NCBI RefSeq assembly: GCF_009727055.1
Contig: NC_052359.1
Coordinates: 20,926,931 to 20,990,930, forward strand
Source of the DNA: Benincasa hispida
Lineage: Eukaryota > Streptophyta > Magnoliopsida > Cucurbitales > Cucurbitaceae
Direction of reading: 5' to 3'
Length of the DNA stretch: 64,000 bases
Part shown: one piece after another, positions 34,401-44,739 of the stretch
Numbering within the stretch: position 1 is the first letter of the stretch
Layout of the letters: every line of letters begins with the position of its first letter
The notes under the pieces: model-generated
The model's database searches: none
What the model saw: only the letters and a program-made list of their open reading frames with translations
Told to the model about the DNA's origin: nothing
Program-made: the position numbers and the translations under genes

Positions 34401-37400
34401 ATGGAAATGTGTGCAATGTCATTATTGACAATGGAAGTAGCGAAAATTTGGTCTCCAAGAAGTTAGTGGCAACCTTGAATCTTCAGGTGGAAGCTCATCC
34501 AAACCCCTACAAGATTGGTTGGGTAAAGAAAAGCGGTGAAGCATAAGTGAAATTTGTACTATCACTCTTTCAATTGCCAGTAGTTATAAAGACCAAATAG
34601 TATGTGACGTCCTCGAAATGGATGTTTGTCACATACTCTTGGGAAGACCATGACAATATGATACTCGAGCCCTTTTGCACAAGGGGAGAGAAAATACTTT
34701 TGAATTCCTTTGGATGGGCAAGAAACTAATTCTACTTCCATTGAGTAAGAACAATAATGAGGGAGTTAAACAGAAAAAAGAAAATAGTATCTACCTTTTT
34801 ACCACAACCAGTGGTAGAAGCTTGATGAAGGAAAGATAGGCTGATGTTTTAGGACTTGTGATTGCTGAAAAGTCCAAAGACACTCAAAATGGCGAAGTCC
34901 CTCTAGAAATACAGAAACTTTTGGATGAATTCCCTCATTTAAAAGATGAGCCCAAGGGACTACCACCCTTGAGGAACATCCAGCACCATATTGATTTAAT
35001 TCCAGGAGCAACATTACGACACCTTCCTCATTATCGAATGAGCCCAAAGGAGTATGAAATTTTACATCAACATATTGAAGAGCTCCTAAAGAAAGGCCAC
35101 ATCAAACCAAGTTTAAGCCCTTGTGCAGTGCCCGCTTTACTTACTCTAAAGAAAGATGGAAGATGGAGAATGTGTAGACAGCCGAGCAATCAACCGAATC
35201 ACAGTGAAATGCCGTTTTTCAATTCTAAGAATAAGTGATCAACCTGATGAACTTGGAGGGGCAGTGATTTTTTCAAAAATTGATTTGAAGAGTGGCTATC
35301 ATCAAATAAGAATAAGGTTGGACGATGAGTGGAAGACCACGTTCAAGACCAATGAAGGACTTTTTGAATGGCTTCTTATGCCATTCGGTCTTTCAAATGC
35401 TCTTAGAACATTCATGAGACTCGTGAACCAAGTATTACACCCTTTTCTTAATAAATTCATTGTCAGATACTTTGACAATATCTTGGTTTATAGCAAGAGC
35501 ATTGAGGAGCATTTACAACATCTTCACAAATTGTTTCAAGACTTGACAACAGAAAAATTATATATCAATCACAAGAAGTGCCTTTTTCTTGTGAAAGAAA
35601 TTTCTTTCCTTGGCTTCCTAATAGGCCACGGTCAAATCAAAGTCGATCCAAAGAAAATTGAAGTTGTCACTCAATGGCCTACCCCCAGTTCTGTGAAAGA
35701 TGTTCAAGCATTCCTCGGCTTGGCTTCCTTTTATAGGAAATTTATCAAGAACTTCAGCTTTATGACAGCACCCTTGACTGATTGTCTAAAGATAGGGAGC
35801 TTCACTTGGGGCTCAAAACAACAAAACAGCTTCAAAAACACCAAGAACAAACTGAGCAACAGCCCTATTTTGAAACTACCAGACTTCTCCTTACTTTCAA
35901 AGTGGCAGTGGACGCTTGTACCTCCAGTATTGGCGCTGTCCTATCTCAACAAAGCCACCCACTTGAGTATTTTAGTGAAAAACTCGATCCTTCAAGGCAG
36001 AAATGGAGTACATATGAGCACGAATTATGTGCTCTTGTTCGTGCTCTCAAACAATGGGAGCATTATCTTTTACCCAAGGAGTTTCTCCTAATTACAGACC
36101 ACTTTTCACTCAAATACTTACAATCTCAAAAGAATATGTGCATCTCAAAGGAATATTAGCCGCATGCATGCACAGTGAATTTCATTTATATAAAGATTTT
36201 CATTCGTGATCAAACATCAATCAGGCAAGGAGAATAAAGTTGATGCTCTTAGTAGAAAAAGGTTGATTCTAACTACATTACCTACAGAAGTAATTGCATT
36301 TTCTCACCTAACAAAATTATATGAAAATGATCGAGACTTTGCTAATATTTGGTACAAGTGTGAATGCTGAAGACTTCCATATTATGGATGGTTTCTTATT
36401 CAAAGGAGAACAGTTATGCATTCCTTATACATCTCTTTAAGATGCCCTCCTAAAAGAAGCTCACTCCAGAGGTTTAGTCGGGCACTTGGCCAAGACAAAA
36501 CGTTTGAATTAGTATCCAATCAATTCTATTGGCCACAACTTCGAAAAGATGTTAATAATTTTGTCAGAAGATGCGTTGTTTGTCAAAAAGCCAAAGGAAC
36601 TTCTACAAATACTGGATTATATACTCCATTACCAATCCCCACAACCATTTGGGAAGACCTATCTGTTGTTTTTGTTCTTGGTCTACCCAAAACACAAAGG
36701 GGATATGATGCAGTCTATATTGCTAACCTCTTTCTTAGAGAGATAGTTCGACTTCATGGAGTACCTAAATCCAACGTCTCAGATAGAGACATGAAATTCT
36801 TAAGTTATTTTTGGCATACTTTATGGAAGAAGTTTGACACTAGTTTGAAATTCAGCACCACTTCACATCCACAAACTGACGGCCAGATTGAAGTAACCAA
36901 TAGAACATTGGAAAATCTCATACGATGTTTAAGTGGTTCACAACTAAAGCAATGGGATTTGTCCCTTGCTCAAGTGGAATTTTCTTTCAATAATATGAAA
37001 AACATATCAACGAGAAGATGCCCCTTCGAAGTAGTATACACTCAACCTTCTAGACTCACATTTGATCTTGCCAATTTACCTTCTTTTGTGGATATTAGTC
37101 TTGAAGCTAAAAGTATGATTGAAAGAATAGAAGAATTGCACCGAGAAGTTCATGACCATTTAGAGAAGACCACACAGTCTTACAATGAAACTAAAAACAA
37201 ATCAAGAAGAGAAGTCAATTTCAAGAAAGGAGACCTTGTAATGATCCACCTACGTACGACAAGATTCCCAACTGGAACTTACAACAAGCTGAAAAATAGA
37301 TAATTGGAGCCTTTTAAAAGAACAAAGCTATGGTTTGAATGCTTATTGCATTGAGCTAGCGGTTAACCTTCACATCAATCCAGTATTCAATGTAGCAGAT

Positions 37401-40400
37401 TTGAAACCCTACTTTGCCCCTGATGAATTCCAGTTAGCTTCTTGATAAGTCTCGGGGTTGAGTCTGAATTTTAGGGGGGTGGAATATGGTGTACTAAGAA
37501 TAAATGTAGGGGAGTTAGAATAAAAGTTAGTTAGCGAACAGTTAGTTACTTGTTAGTTAGTTGTTATTCAGCCTTACTTGTAATCAATTTTCCTATAAAT
37601 AAAACACCTCTCTCTCTCATTTGAGAGGGAATTGATATTGATTTAAAATTAGAGTGTTAGTTTACACCAAAAATTCTCTAAAGGACTAGGGCTCTAAAAG
37701 CAAATGACCTTTCTCCCAACAAAGCACCGAAACTCCTCAAAGAATGAAAGGAGAACAACAATATCCCTTGTTTCCCTGTCAGATTGGGAATGACAGAACC
37801 CAAAGTGGGGGATGGTTGAGCCATAATGTTAGCCTATGGAACATTCTTTAAACAAAGCCCATGGTATAAATGAGGAAAAGCATAGCAAAGGGGTATATCT
37901 CCCAACCACTAATCTTTTGGAGAAACATATCCCTCCCCTCCCCAACTCGACAACAAATGAACTGAGACATGAAAGGGAACTCATGTGCAATCCAATCCCT
38001 CTCCAAGGAAACCTGGAACACTAACCCCATTTAGAGTCCATGCAAAAGTGGATAGACTAAATTTACTTACAATAACTTTATGCCAAAGAACATCAAGAGC
38101 ATGATAAAACTACCACAGTTATTTATCAAGAAGGACCTGATTACAGGCTCTCAAAATTCCTATACTTTTCCCAAAATCCAGGAGTTTCGAAACTTCTGCC
38201 CATCTAGCTTCGTCAGTTTCTCCGAGGCATTACTAATAGGCACTAAAATTTTAAAGAAAGAAAGAAAGTAAAGAAGAATCCCACCTAAAATCGATGGGAT
38301 GAGAGTTAGATGACCCCCTCTTGAGAAAAAGCTCTGTTTCCAAGAGACCATCCTTCTTTGAATCTAATCCACAACATAGGTTCCTAAAAACCACGACTAG
38401 TCAAATTATCCCTAAGTGGGAGGCCAAGATAAGAAGGGAACAAACCAACTTCACACCTTCAAGAGCGTTAGACGCCACTCCTTTCAAAATGATCCTACTT
38501 AGGACATCCACCACCAACAAGAAAAGGATCAGCAATAAAGGGCCCACTGCCTAAGACTCATATCATAATTCCTACCCCCGGCCAACCATTGATAAGGGTT
38601 GAGTACCTAATCGAGCAAATACAAGTCCAAATCCAAGAGTAAACAATCCTCATTACACAGTAACTTGAGGAGTAAATAGACGTTTCCAAGAACCCCTACA
38701 GCAATAAAAGCAACAACAATCCTGAACCCTCCAAAATAAGAAAACCATGATCCACGACTAGATATGAGACACTATATATTGTGCAACATTTGCATGAACC
38801 AATTGTAATCAGCCTATGTAATAAAGATTTCACCGAGAACTTCACATTGACTGATCTGAACCAGAACTTCTGTCAAATCCCTATAGTCTCACTACCTCAA
38901 AAGAACTCCTTTTAGCTGTGATGTTCCAATAGAAAGTGTCACCATCCCACAAACAAACTCCAGTTAACCCCTTTTTATTGTTGCTAACAGCATAAATCAG
39001 AGAGAACTTCATACCAAAAACCCAAAGTCACACAAAAGGAAGGGCAAAGGCAAACAAAAAGCACAAAATGGAAGGAGCACAATGGAGACTACACCCATAG
39101 GAAATCATTACAGTGTGCAGTACGTCAAACTTCATCCCAAGACAAAGTCTCTTATCTTAAGAAACCTTGAGATTCCACTGTACCAAAAGTAATCAAAGCA
39201 CTAGAACAAAACTGGCTTGCCATATAAACCTCCCTCTCTCCTCATGCAACAGGAAGAAAAAAAAAAAAAAGAAAGAAAAGGACTCTTAAGTCATTCTCAA
39301 TCTCTTGACTCAGGGCCTGACTAAAAGAATGCCCAATCAAAGTTGAGAAAAGGCATTGCCAAAATAAATGGTTCTAATCCTCATAAGCATAAGAATTCCT
39401 CCAAAGCACGTACTAACTTGGTTGTAAGCATGGTAAAAACTTCTTTGAATAGTGTCAATGGTTTCAACTTCCAAAGCTTCAGAGAAATGGTGATGCAAGC
39501 AAACCTCAAAAAAAAAAAATATAAAAATAAAAATCCAAATTCACAGGGAAATATGATTTACAAGAAAATATGCCTGAGTCCAATCCCAACGATCACTCAA
39601 TTGAAGGTAAGAATAAAAATCTCACGGAAGTTGAAAGGGCAGAGACATAAGTGGTTGTAATAATATCCCTCGATGCCAGTGATCTGATTCATACGACTCA
39701 ATTCTTTCCTGATCTAGCCATAAAATGTGTAATCCCCTCGTTTAGACCTAGTAACAAATAGAAATAGATTTTACTCTCAAGAGTTTAGATAATATTCTAT
39801 AAATGATGAACCACATTTCACCACGTTGATCCATGCTAGTGAAAAACATTGGCAATAAATTTTGGTCCAACTTAGAAGATCAAAGATCTTATTAGTGCTA
39901 GTAGTAGCATCAGAGTAAATTTTGCTCCCACAGGACAGACAAATTTGGAGTCTCCACTCCACCTCCAAAGTGAACAAGGTAGCAACAAATTAACATCTCA
40001 TAACATAGATAAAATGATTACCTTTTAAACGCAAGATCACCAGATAATATAAAGTTTAAATGACTGCAAAAAAATAAAAATAAACAAAATAACACAAGCA
40101 AAAAACCGCCCAAAACATCAAATCTGAACTTTTATAACTGAAAAATCAGACATCGGGAGACTTGGCAACACCCATTCAGCAAAACGCTCTCTATTCAGAA
40201 CAAAACAACGTATTGAAAGTCATCTGAAACAGCTAAACAAAAAAATTACCAACCTGGTCAAGAACGGCCTCTGTGATCAAATCTGCAGCGACTTCCTTCG
40301 ATTCAGAAATTACGCTCAACTCTTCAGGAACCCATTTTCTACCACTGGGAGGCGCCAAAATCCCAGCAAATCTTTGCAAATCCCTCAAATCCTTTTGCAT

Positions 40401-41288
40401 TCCTTTTGCAGCTTTCTTCCTCGCCACGGCAAAGATAATATGATCCAACGCATCATCATTCATATAGATTTCGAAGCTAATTTCATCCTTACACGGTACA
40501 ACCATATTATACAACCTCGAGATCAAATCGTGTCGGCTCTTCAACTCCATTGTCGCCAACAGCCCTTGGCAATACCTTCGCCCACTAGCATAGAATTTGA
40601 AGACATTCTGTCCCTCTTTCAACAGCAAAGGCGAGTCTTCACCTTCCCCCACACCCAGCAGACTAAAGTTCTTTTCAAAAATGGAGTCCTTGGTCGCAAA
40701 TTTCGCAGCCCAAGATAGAGCGATGTTCTCGTTCTCACGCTTTCCGGTAAAATAGTTGATCACAAAAATCACCAAGAAAGATCCGCACGCAATTTCAACA
40801 GTATACGACTTCGGAGCATTGGCAGGTTTGGGAATCGGAGAGGTAGGTTTTGAATCAGAGTTCGGATTGGTGGAGGTTGAATCCTCCGCAGATTTAGAGC
40901 TCTGTTGTACCGGTTCTTGTGGTTGTTCAATCGGCAAACCTTCAAATTCGTCCTCATCCCAGTAATTGAAGCTGGTCGGAGACGGCTTCGGAGAATCGGA
41001 GACAGAGGGTGGCGATTGACGATCCGACGGCTCGGTCACAGGATCCGGTGCATCAGAATCGCGATCCGGCGAAGAAATTACGGCTGGTTCGGGCTCGGAC
41101 TGGGTGAGAGGAGGAGGACGGAGGGGGAGATCAGTGAGGGGGAGAGAAAGATCGTCATCTTCGAGGTCGTCGAGCTCTGGTTCGAATCCTTCAAAGTGGG
41201 AACCAGCGAGAACATAAGATGGTGAAAGAAAGAGAAAGAGGAGAGAGAAAAGGGAGAAGGAAATGAAGAGGAAGGTGAGCTTCGCCAT
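31223..41288 (-). CDS. CCDC47: CCDC47 homologue (DUF1682 ER membrane protein), three coding exons
   Basis: Joining exons 41288-40254, 31730-31527 and 31453-31223 on the minus strand gives a 489-residue protein, close to the about 480 residues of plant and animal homologues. It has a hydrophobic signal sequence (1-28), an acidic stretch (38-48), a Pro/Ser-rich lumenal region (50-160), one membrane segment (about 162-180), and a cytosolic DUF1682 domain. The domain contains [17 protein letters not shown] and [14 protein letters not shown] segments and [12 protein letters not shown]. The C-terminal tail is Lys/Glu/Ala-rich and predicted coiled coil ([20 protein letters not shown]), ending SRTR. 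In animals CCDC47 binds translocon-associated insertion factors (PAT complex) and is linked to ER calcium. That function is transferred here. Both introns are GT-AG and phase 0. The ATG at 41288 in GCCATGGCG is preferred to the upstream in-frame ATG at 41354, because it starts directly before the signal sequence. Confidence 0.93.
31527..31730 (-). CDS. CCDC47: CCDC47 homologue, coding exon 2
   Basis: 68 codons, from [14 protein letters not shown] to GRYKLSSQ. The acceptor is TTTCTGCAG|GTTTTTGG and the donor CACAG|GTAAAC. The first codons follow directly from the last codons of exon 1 in the conserved order DQ-VFGEKS. Confidence 0.92.
32716..32898 (+). mobile_element. 5' LTR of intronic gypsy element
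   Basis: 183 bases from TGGTGAACTAA to TTTACACCA. It contains TATAAATAAAAC at 32823-32834, a likely TATA box. Confidence 0.93.
32903..32914 (+). promoter_or_regulatory. primer-binding site of intronic gypsy element
   Basis: TGGTATTAGAGC, one mismatch from the tRNA-Met site, four bases after the LTR. Confidence 0.9.
32933..34546 (+). pseudogene. gypsy gag-protease, frameshifted
   Basis: The start is [12 protein letters not shown] at 32933. The retrotransposon Gag core is at 33441-33992 ([53 protein letters not shown]). A frame break precedes the CCHC knuckle [14 protein letters not shown] (34157-34198), and the protease motif [15 protein letters not shown] follows near 34420 (usual form DSGS/T; the second residue is Asn). 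A stop after 34546 separates the protease from RT. Confidence 0.88.
34858..36170 (+). pseudogene. gypsy reverse transcriptase-RNase H, broken and active site changed
   Basis: The RT is split over two frames: 34858-35180 ([21 protein letters not shown], spaced, then [12 protein letters not shown]) and 35180-36091 ([35 protein letters not shown]). The catalytic box reads [11 protein letters not shown], with YFDN in place of YxDD, so the second catalytic aspartate is lost. RNase H appears at 35880-36159 in another frame ([30 protein letters not shown]). Confidence 0.9.
36416..37446 (+). pseudogene. gypsy integrase with internal deletion
   Basis: The zinc-finger end [13 protein letters not shown] is followed by [32 protein letters not shown] and then, too soon, [16 protein letters not shown]. 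About 25-30 residues of the usual catalytic core are missing. The downstream core ([31 protein letters not shown]) and the C-terminal region ending near [17 protein letters not shown] (37390-37443) follow, after a stop at 37303. No chromodomain is seen. Confidence 0.87.
37487..37669 (+). mobile_element. 3' LTR of intronic gypsy element
   Basis: 183 bases, same ends as the 5' copy (TGGTGTACTAAG...TTTACACCA). It is followed by target duplication AAAAT. Confidence 0.93.
40254..41288 (-). CDS. CCDC47: CCDC47 homologue, coding exon 1
   Basis: 345 codons, from MAKLTFLF to EAVLDQ. The donor on the minus strand is GACCAG|GTTGGT. It encodes the signal sequence, lumenal region, membrane segment and most of DUF1682. 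The open frame on the same strand runs six codons into the intron before a stop. Confidence 0.93.
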
Positions 41289-41480
41289 GGCTAATCTTGC
41301 TCTCTCCGGTACCTCAAGGAGAGAGAGGAACAGAACAGAGAGAAACGAGACCAAAAAAGTTCAAATGTGGATGAAGGATTAGAGAGATGGTGGAGTAGAG
41401 TCGAAACTGGAATGAAAGTCAGCCTCAGTATTGGGCTGGGCCAACCTTACCGAAAAAGTGCCTCCGGCCCAATGTTTAAG
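41289..41480 (-). promoter_or_regulatory. 5' UTR / promoter region of the CCDC47 homologue
   Basis: The 60 bases before the start codon are rich in GAGAGA on the coding strand complement (CTCTCTC on the minus strand). Plant housekeeping genes often show such pyrimidine-rich 5' UTRs. The TSS cannot be placed. Confidence 0.4.
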
Positions 41481-41559
41481 GCCGATTTAAAAAAAAAAAT
41501 CCATATCCCGAAAAACGAAGGTTTGGTTGCACAAATAACAATCAAGCTTAAGATAATTA

Positions 41560-42515
41560 AAGATGTAGTATAATAATAAATATATTAGGAATATGACCTA
41601 AAATTAGCATCAGATATCACCATAAGTTATTATATAGTCACTGATAGCTACTATAAGTTGTTATCACTGATAATTGCTATTAACTTTCATTTTGAGAAAT
41701 ATTAATACAACCTTGAAAAAGTAACACTAAATATTAGCTTTCAATTTGCTATAGTTATCATCAGCTATCATTGATACACTTTGGAATCAAACTTGAATAA
41801 CACTTAGGGACAGTTACAAATATAGACATTAAACCCAAAGTATTAGCAGATATAACATAATGTAAAAAATTACAAATATGGCCAAATTTAAATAGTCTAT
41901 ACCATATTATTGGTAGGAGTCTATCAATGAAAATCATATCAATGGTAAGAGTCTATCAACGATAGAAGTCTATCGCTAATAGACTTGGGAGTCTATCAAC
42001 GATAAAAGTCTATTATTGATAGATTTGGCTATATTTGCAATTTTTTTTAAATAATGTTATACACTTGGTTATTATTCCTAAAAATGCTATCAATTGCAAT
42101 TACCCTAACACTTAAGGTTATCAAGTGGCTACCAATAATAGACTTTTATAAATAGTTATCAACTTTGAAAGGAAACTATCAACTTTTGAAGAGATGAACA
42201 ATTAAAGTTATAAGTGATAGAAGTCTATCAAGGAAAAGTATATAAGTGACTATCACCAATGACTACCTAAGTCATATCACCAATATCATTAAATTTATTC
42301 ATTTAATTGATATATACCTAAGTCATATCCTTAATGGCTCTTATTAGTGAATATCACTAATAGCCTCTATCAGTGGCCATCACCGACAGCTTTTAGCAGT
42401 GGTTATCAATGATAGACTTTCATCAAATGTAACCAACTTTTTATATCATTGATATGATCAATATATGGATATCACCTTAGTCCTATCACTGATATCACTT
42501 ATATCATGATTATCG
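41560..42515. repeat. spacer rich in TCTATC..GATAG dyads
   Basis: Many short inverted or direct copies of motifs such as GAGTCTATCAACGATAGAAG and GTCTATTATTGATAG are dispersed over the region (densest 41900-42020 and 42225-42430). No ORF is credible. The same style resumes at 62843, so the 20 kb in between is an insertion into this spacer. Confidence 0.75.
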
Positions 42516-44616
42516 TGAAGGAAATCGGACATGAGGATTTCCATGAGCAGCGGAAGGATCGTTCCAAATTTCAATCGTATATGAACAACAAAAATTACAG
42601 TAAAAAAACGGAAACATACAGGCTTTGCACAAATCGAAATTACAGCATGCTTTTCTAAAGATCAAGGAGTAGAATTAACATACATTTGAAGATTCATCTT
42701 CAATCTCCCTTGATCACCAACGCTCGAACAGGCTCCAAAATTGCAACACACAAACGCTCGTACACCACGACCGTTATACTTCACGATCCACAACAATCTC
42801 GAACACAACGATCACTTAGATCACGAACACAGCGAACGACCTCCAAATAACCTCGACTATGTCGAGTTAAGTACGACACCACCACAATGGCTACCTTGGT
42901 ATTCTCGGTGTGAGAATCCAGAAGTGTGGGCTCTGTGTGGACTTGGTTAGAGGAAGAGACCGGAGGAAGAACAATCGTGTAAACGATTAAGCAAGTGGGA
43001 GATGTCAAAGTCTATCGTATAGACGATGCCTAATCATTTAACAAACGTTATGCGATCGTTTAGCAAGAGCTACACGATCGTTTAGCTAATCGGCCAAATG
43101 AGTGTCTATCGTATAGAAACACTCCACGATCGTCTAGTCTCTCTTCAGCTGTCGTTTAGTAAATCATATTTACTTGACAACCACCGTGAGAATTTTCTGA
43201 GAATGGAAACTCTTTCAATTAACAACTACTAAATCTAGGAAAACATTTTTCCTTTTATCTCATGGTTGCCATGAAACCACCAATAACCTCCCATTCAATT
43301 GATTATTAGAGAAAAATAAATAATTATCCAATAATTAATATTATTATAAATATATATGATAACCAACTTGCCATAGTATATTTATAACCTATAGTTTTAA
43401 TATTTCATCTCATGAAACATATAAACCATAACTCTTTTTCTATTTCATGGTCCTTAATGTAAATCTCATTTACATTAATTCTCCACTAGATGTATCTCAT
43501 ACATCACATACCGATCATATCATATATAATTGAACTACCTTTTGTCAATTTAAACATTTCAAATCAACACCAAGAACTGATCCTCAACTCAAATCCATTG
43601 AGCTACCAAGGGGACCTTATGGATCTGTAGCTCGAAGATCCAAAGGTACATGAATAACTAACTAAACTCTTTAGTCACGGGATCCACCATCCGTTAACTG
43701 CTAGGCACTCCACTAAAGACCGACAACTGAACTCTCCTTACTATAGATATATTATGTATCCATATTAACCAATCAACAGTGCGATAACCCTTCACAGATC
43801 GCTCGTAAGTACAGCTGGGCCAATAACCATTATGCCTCTTGTAGTTACATCTAACTTCTTAAGTACTACTGATCTCTCTAATGAACATAATTCATAGTCC
43901 TACTATGACTGAGTCCTTTCTTACAAAGAGAAAATGTGGCCACTATGTTCAAGCCCCCGAATCAACCTTTAAGGGAGCAATCTATCTACTTACCCTTGCT
44001 TCGAGGAAGGAGTGAATTCCATCTTGTGTAACTGAGTTCCCAGTTCCCAAATCAGACAAGTCCCCAAAAAGGTAGGCATGTTGAGTTGGCAATCTGGCCA
44101 TCTCACCCATACTAATCAAAGGACCGCCCTCAAAGGTAGGAGTTCCCAAAACACTGAGGATTGAGGTCATGTCACCTATGGTCGTTTAGGTGAGATGTAA
44201 GTCTCTAGTATCAACGATGTTATATATAGAGACGAATCATCTTGTGGTTCGGTCTTATATAAACTCTTTGTATATGACACTCCCGCTCGCATGTCTCCAC
44301 ATGAATGGTCATGATCTACCATCCGTAGTAGTTCACGACACTTGTAAACATCTACAAAGTGGGTCGTATCCGTAGTGTCACCAGGATTAGGTATCCCTCC
44401 TTAATCCTTATACTACAGACCTATTTAGATTATCACTTAAGGCATGATCCACTTGTATATCTTAAATACATGCTTAAGTTTAGATACAATAACCATGGAG
44501 CTTGTTTATTGGATATGAGTAAATGCCAGAATGAAATAACTATTATTTTATTCATAACAATGTGTATAGATTACAAACAATGAGACTCCGGGAGAATTAG
44601 GACACCAATCCCAACA
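42516..44616 (-). mobile_element. left (3') LTR of element D, complete
   Basis: 2101 bases, from TGAAGGAAATCGG to GACACCAATCCCAACA. It contains an ATCGTTTAG array (43007-43160) and the shared LTR core (43600-44300). It has family A layout. Confidence 0.85.
43007..43160. repeat. ATCGTTTAG / ACGATCGT array in the LTR of D
   Basis: About eight cores are seen, including GCTACACGATCGTTTAGC at 43068-43085, which is also found word for word at 11841-11858 in the leader of H, and TCTATCGTATAG twice. Confidence 0.85.
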
Positions 44617-44632
44617 ATCTCCCACTTGTCCT
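44617..44632 (-). promoter_or_regulatory. polypurine tract of element D, with a second copy 94 bases away
   Basis: The minus strand reads GGACAAGTGGGAGAT, directly before the LTR start TGTTGGG. A near-identical tract lies at 44711-44726 (plus strand ATCTCCCACTTGCCCT). Element E repeats this double arrangement. Confidence 0.75.
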
Positions 44633-44739
44633 AATGTCTCGGGAGACTAATGTACAATATAAGATAAAGACATATACAATATACAATAAACTAGGGCATA
44701 CCCCAATATCATCTCCCACTTGCCCTAGACAAGATATTG

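Larger units (their letters stand above)
32716..37669 (+). mobile_element. Ty3/gypsy element in the CCDC47 intron, full length but decayed
   Basis: It has two LTRs of 183 bases (32716-32898, 37487-37669), with ends TGGTG...CACCA and target duplication AAAAT on both sides (32711-32715, 37670-37674). The primer site TGGTATTAGAGC is at 32903-32914, and the polypurine tract AGGGGGGTGGAATA is just before the 3' LTR. By hand count the LTRs differ at about 20 of 183 positions, which suggests an old insertion. It is antisense to the host gene. Gag, protease, RT, RNase H and integrase are all present in order, but with frame breaks. Confidence 0.95.
32040..38700 (-). mobile_element. L1-type LINE ORF2 remnant, split by a gypsy element
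   Basis: Three minus-strand pieces fit a plant L1 ORF2 in the right order. At 38270-38560 is the end of the RT ([18 protein letters not shown], normally FSKGGRLTLI). At 37675-38030 is the linker ([19 protein letters not shown]). At 32250-32712 is the zf-RVT region ([24 protein letters not shown], spaced). The last two pieces are joined by removing 32716-37669. Frames are full of stops. It may extend right beyond 38700, where I cannot read it. The left end is near a T-rich stretch at 32040-32120. Confidence 0.75.
31731..40253 (-). other. 8.5 kb intron 1 of the CCDC47 homologue
   Basis: GT...AG borders are GTTGGT and TTTCTGCAG on the minus strand. The intron is swollen by an L1-type LINE remnant that is itself split by a gypsy element. 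Both splice borders and both flanking exons look intact. 38700-40230 holds low-complexity A/G-rich stretches (39240-39290) and unassigned sequence. Confidence 0.88.
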
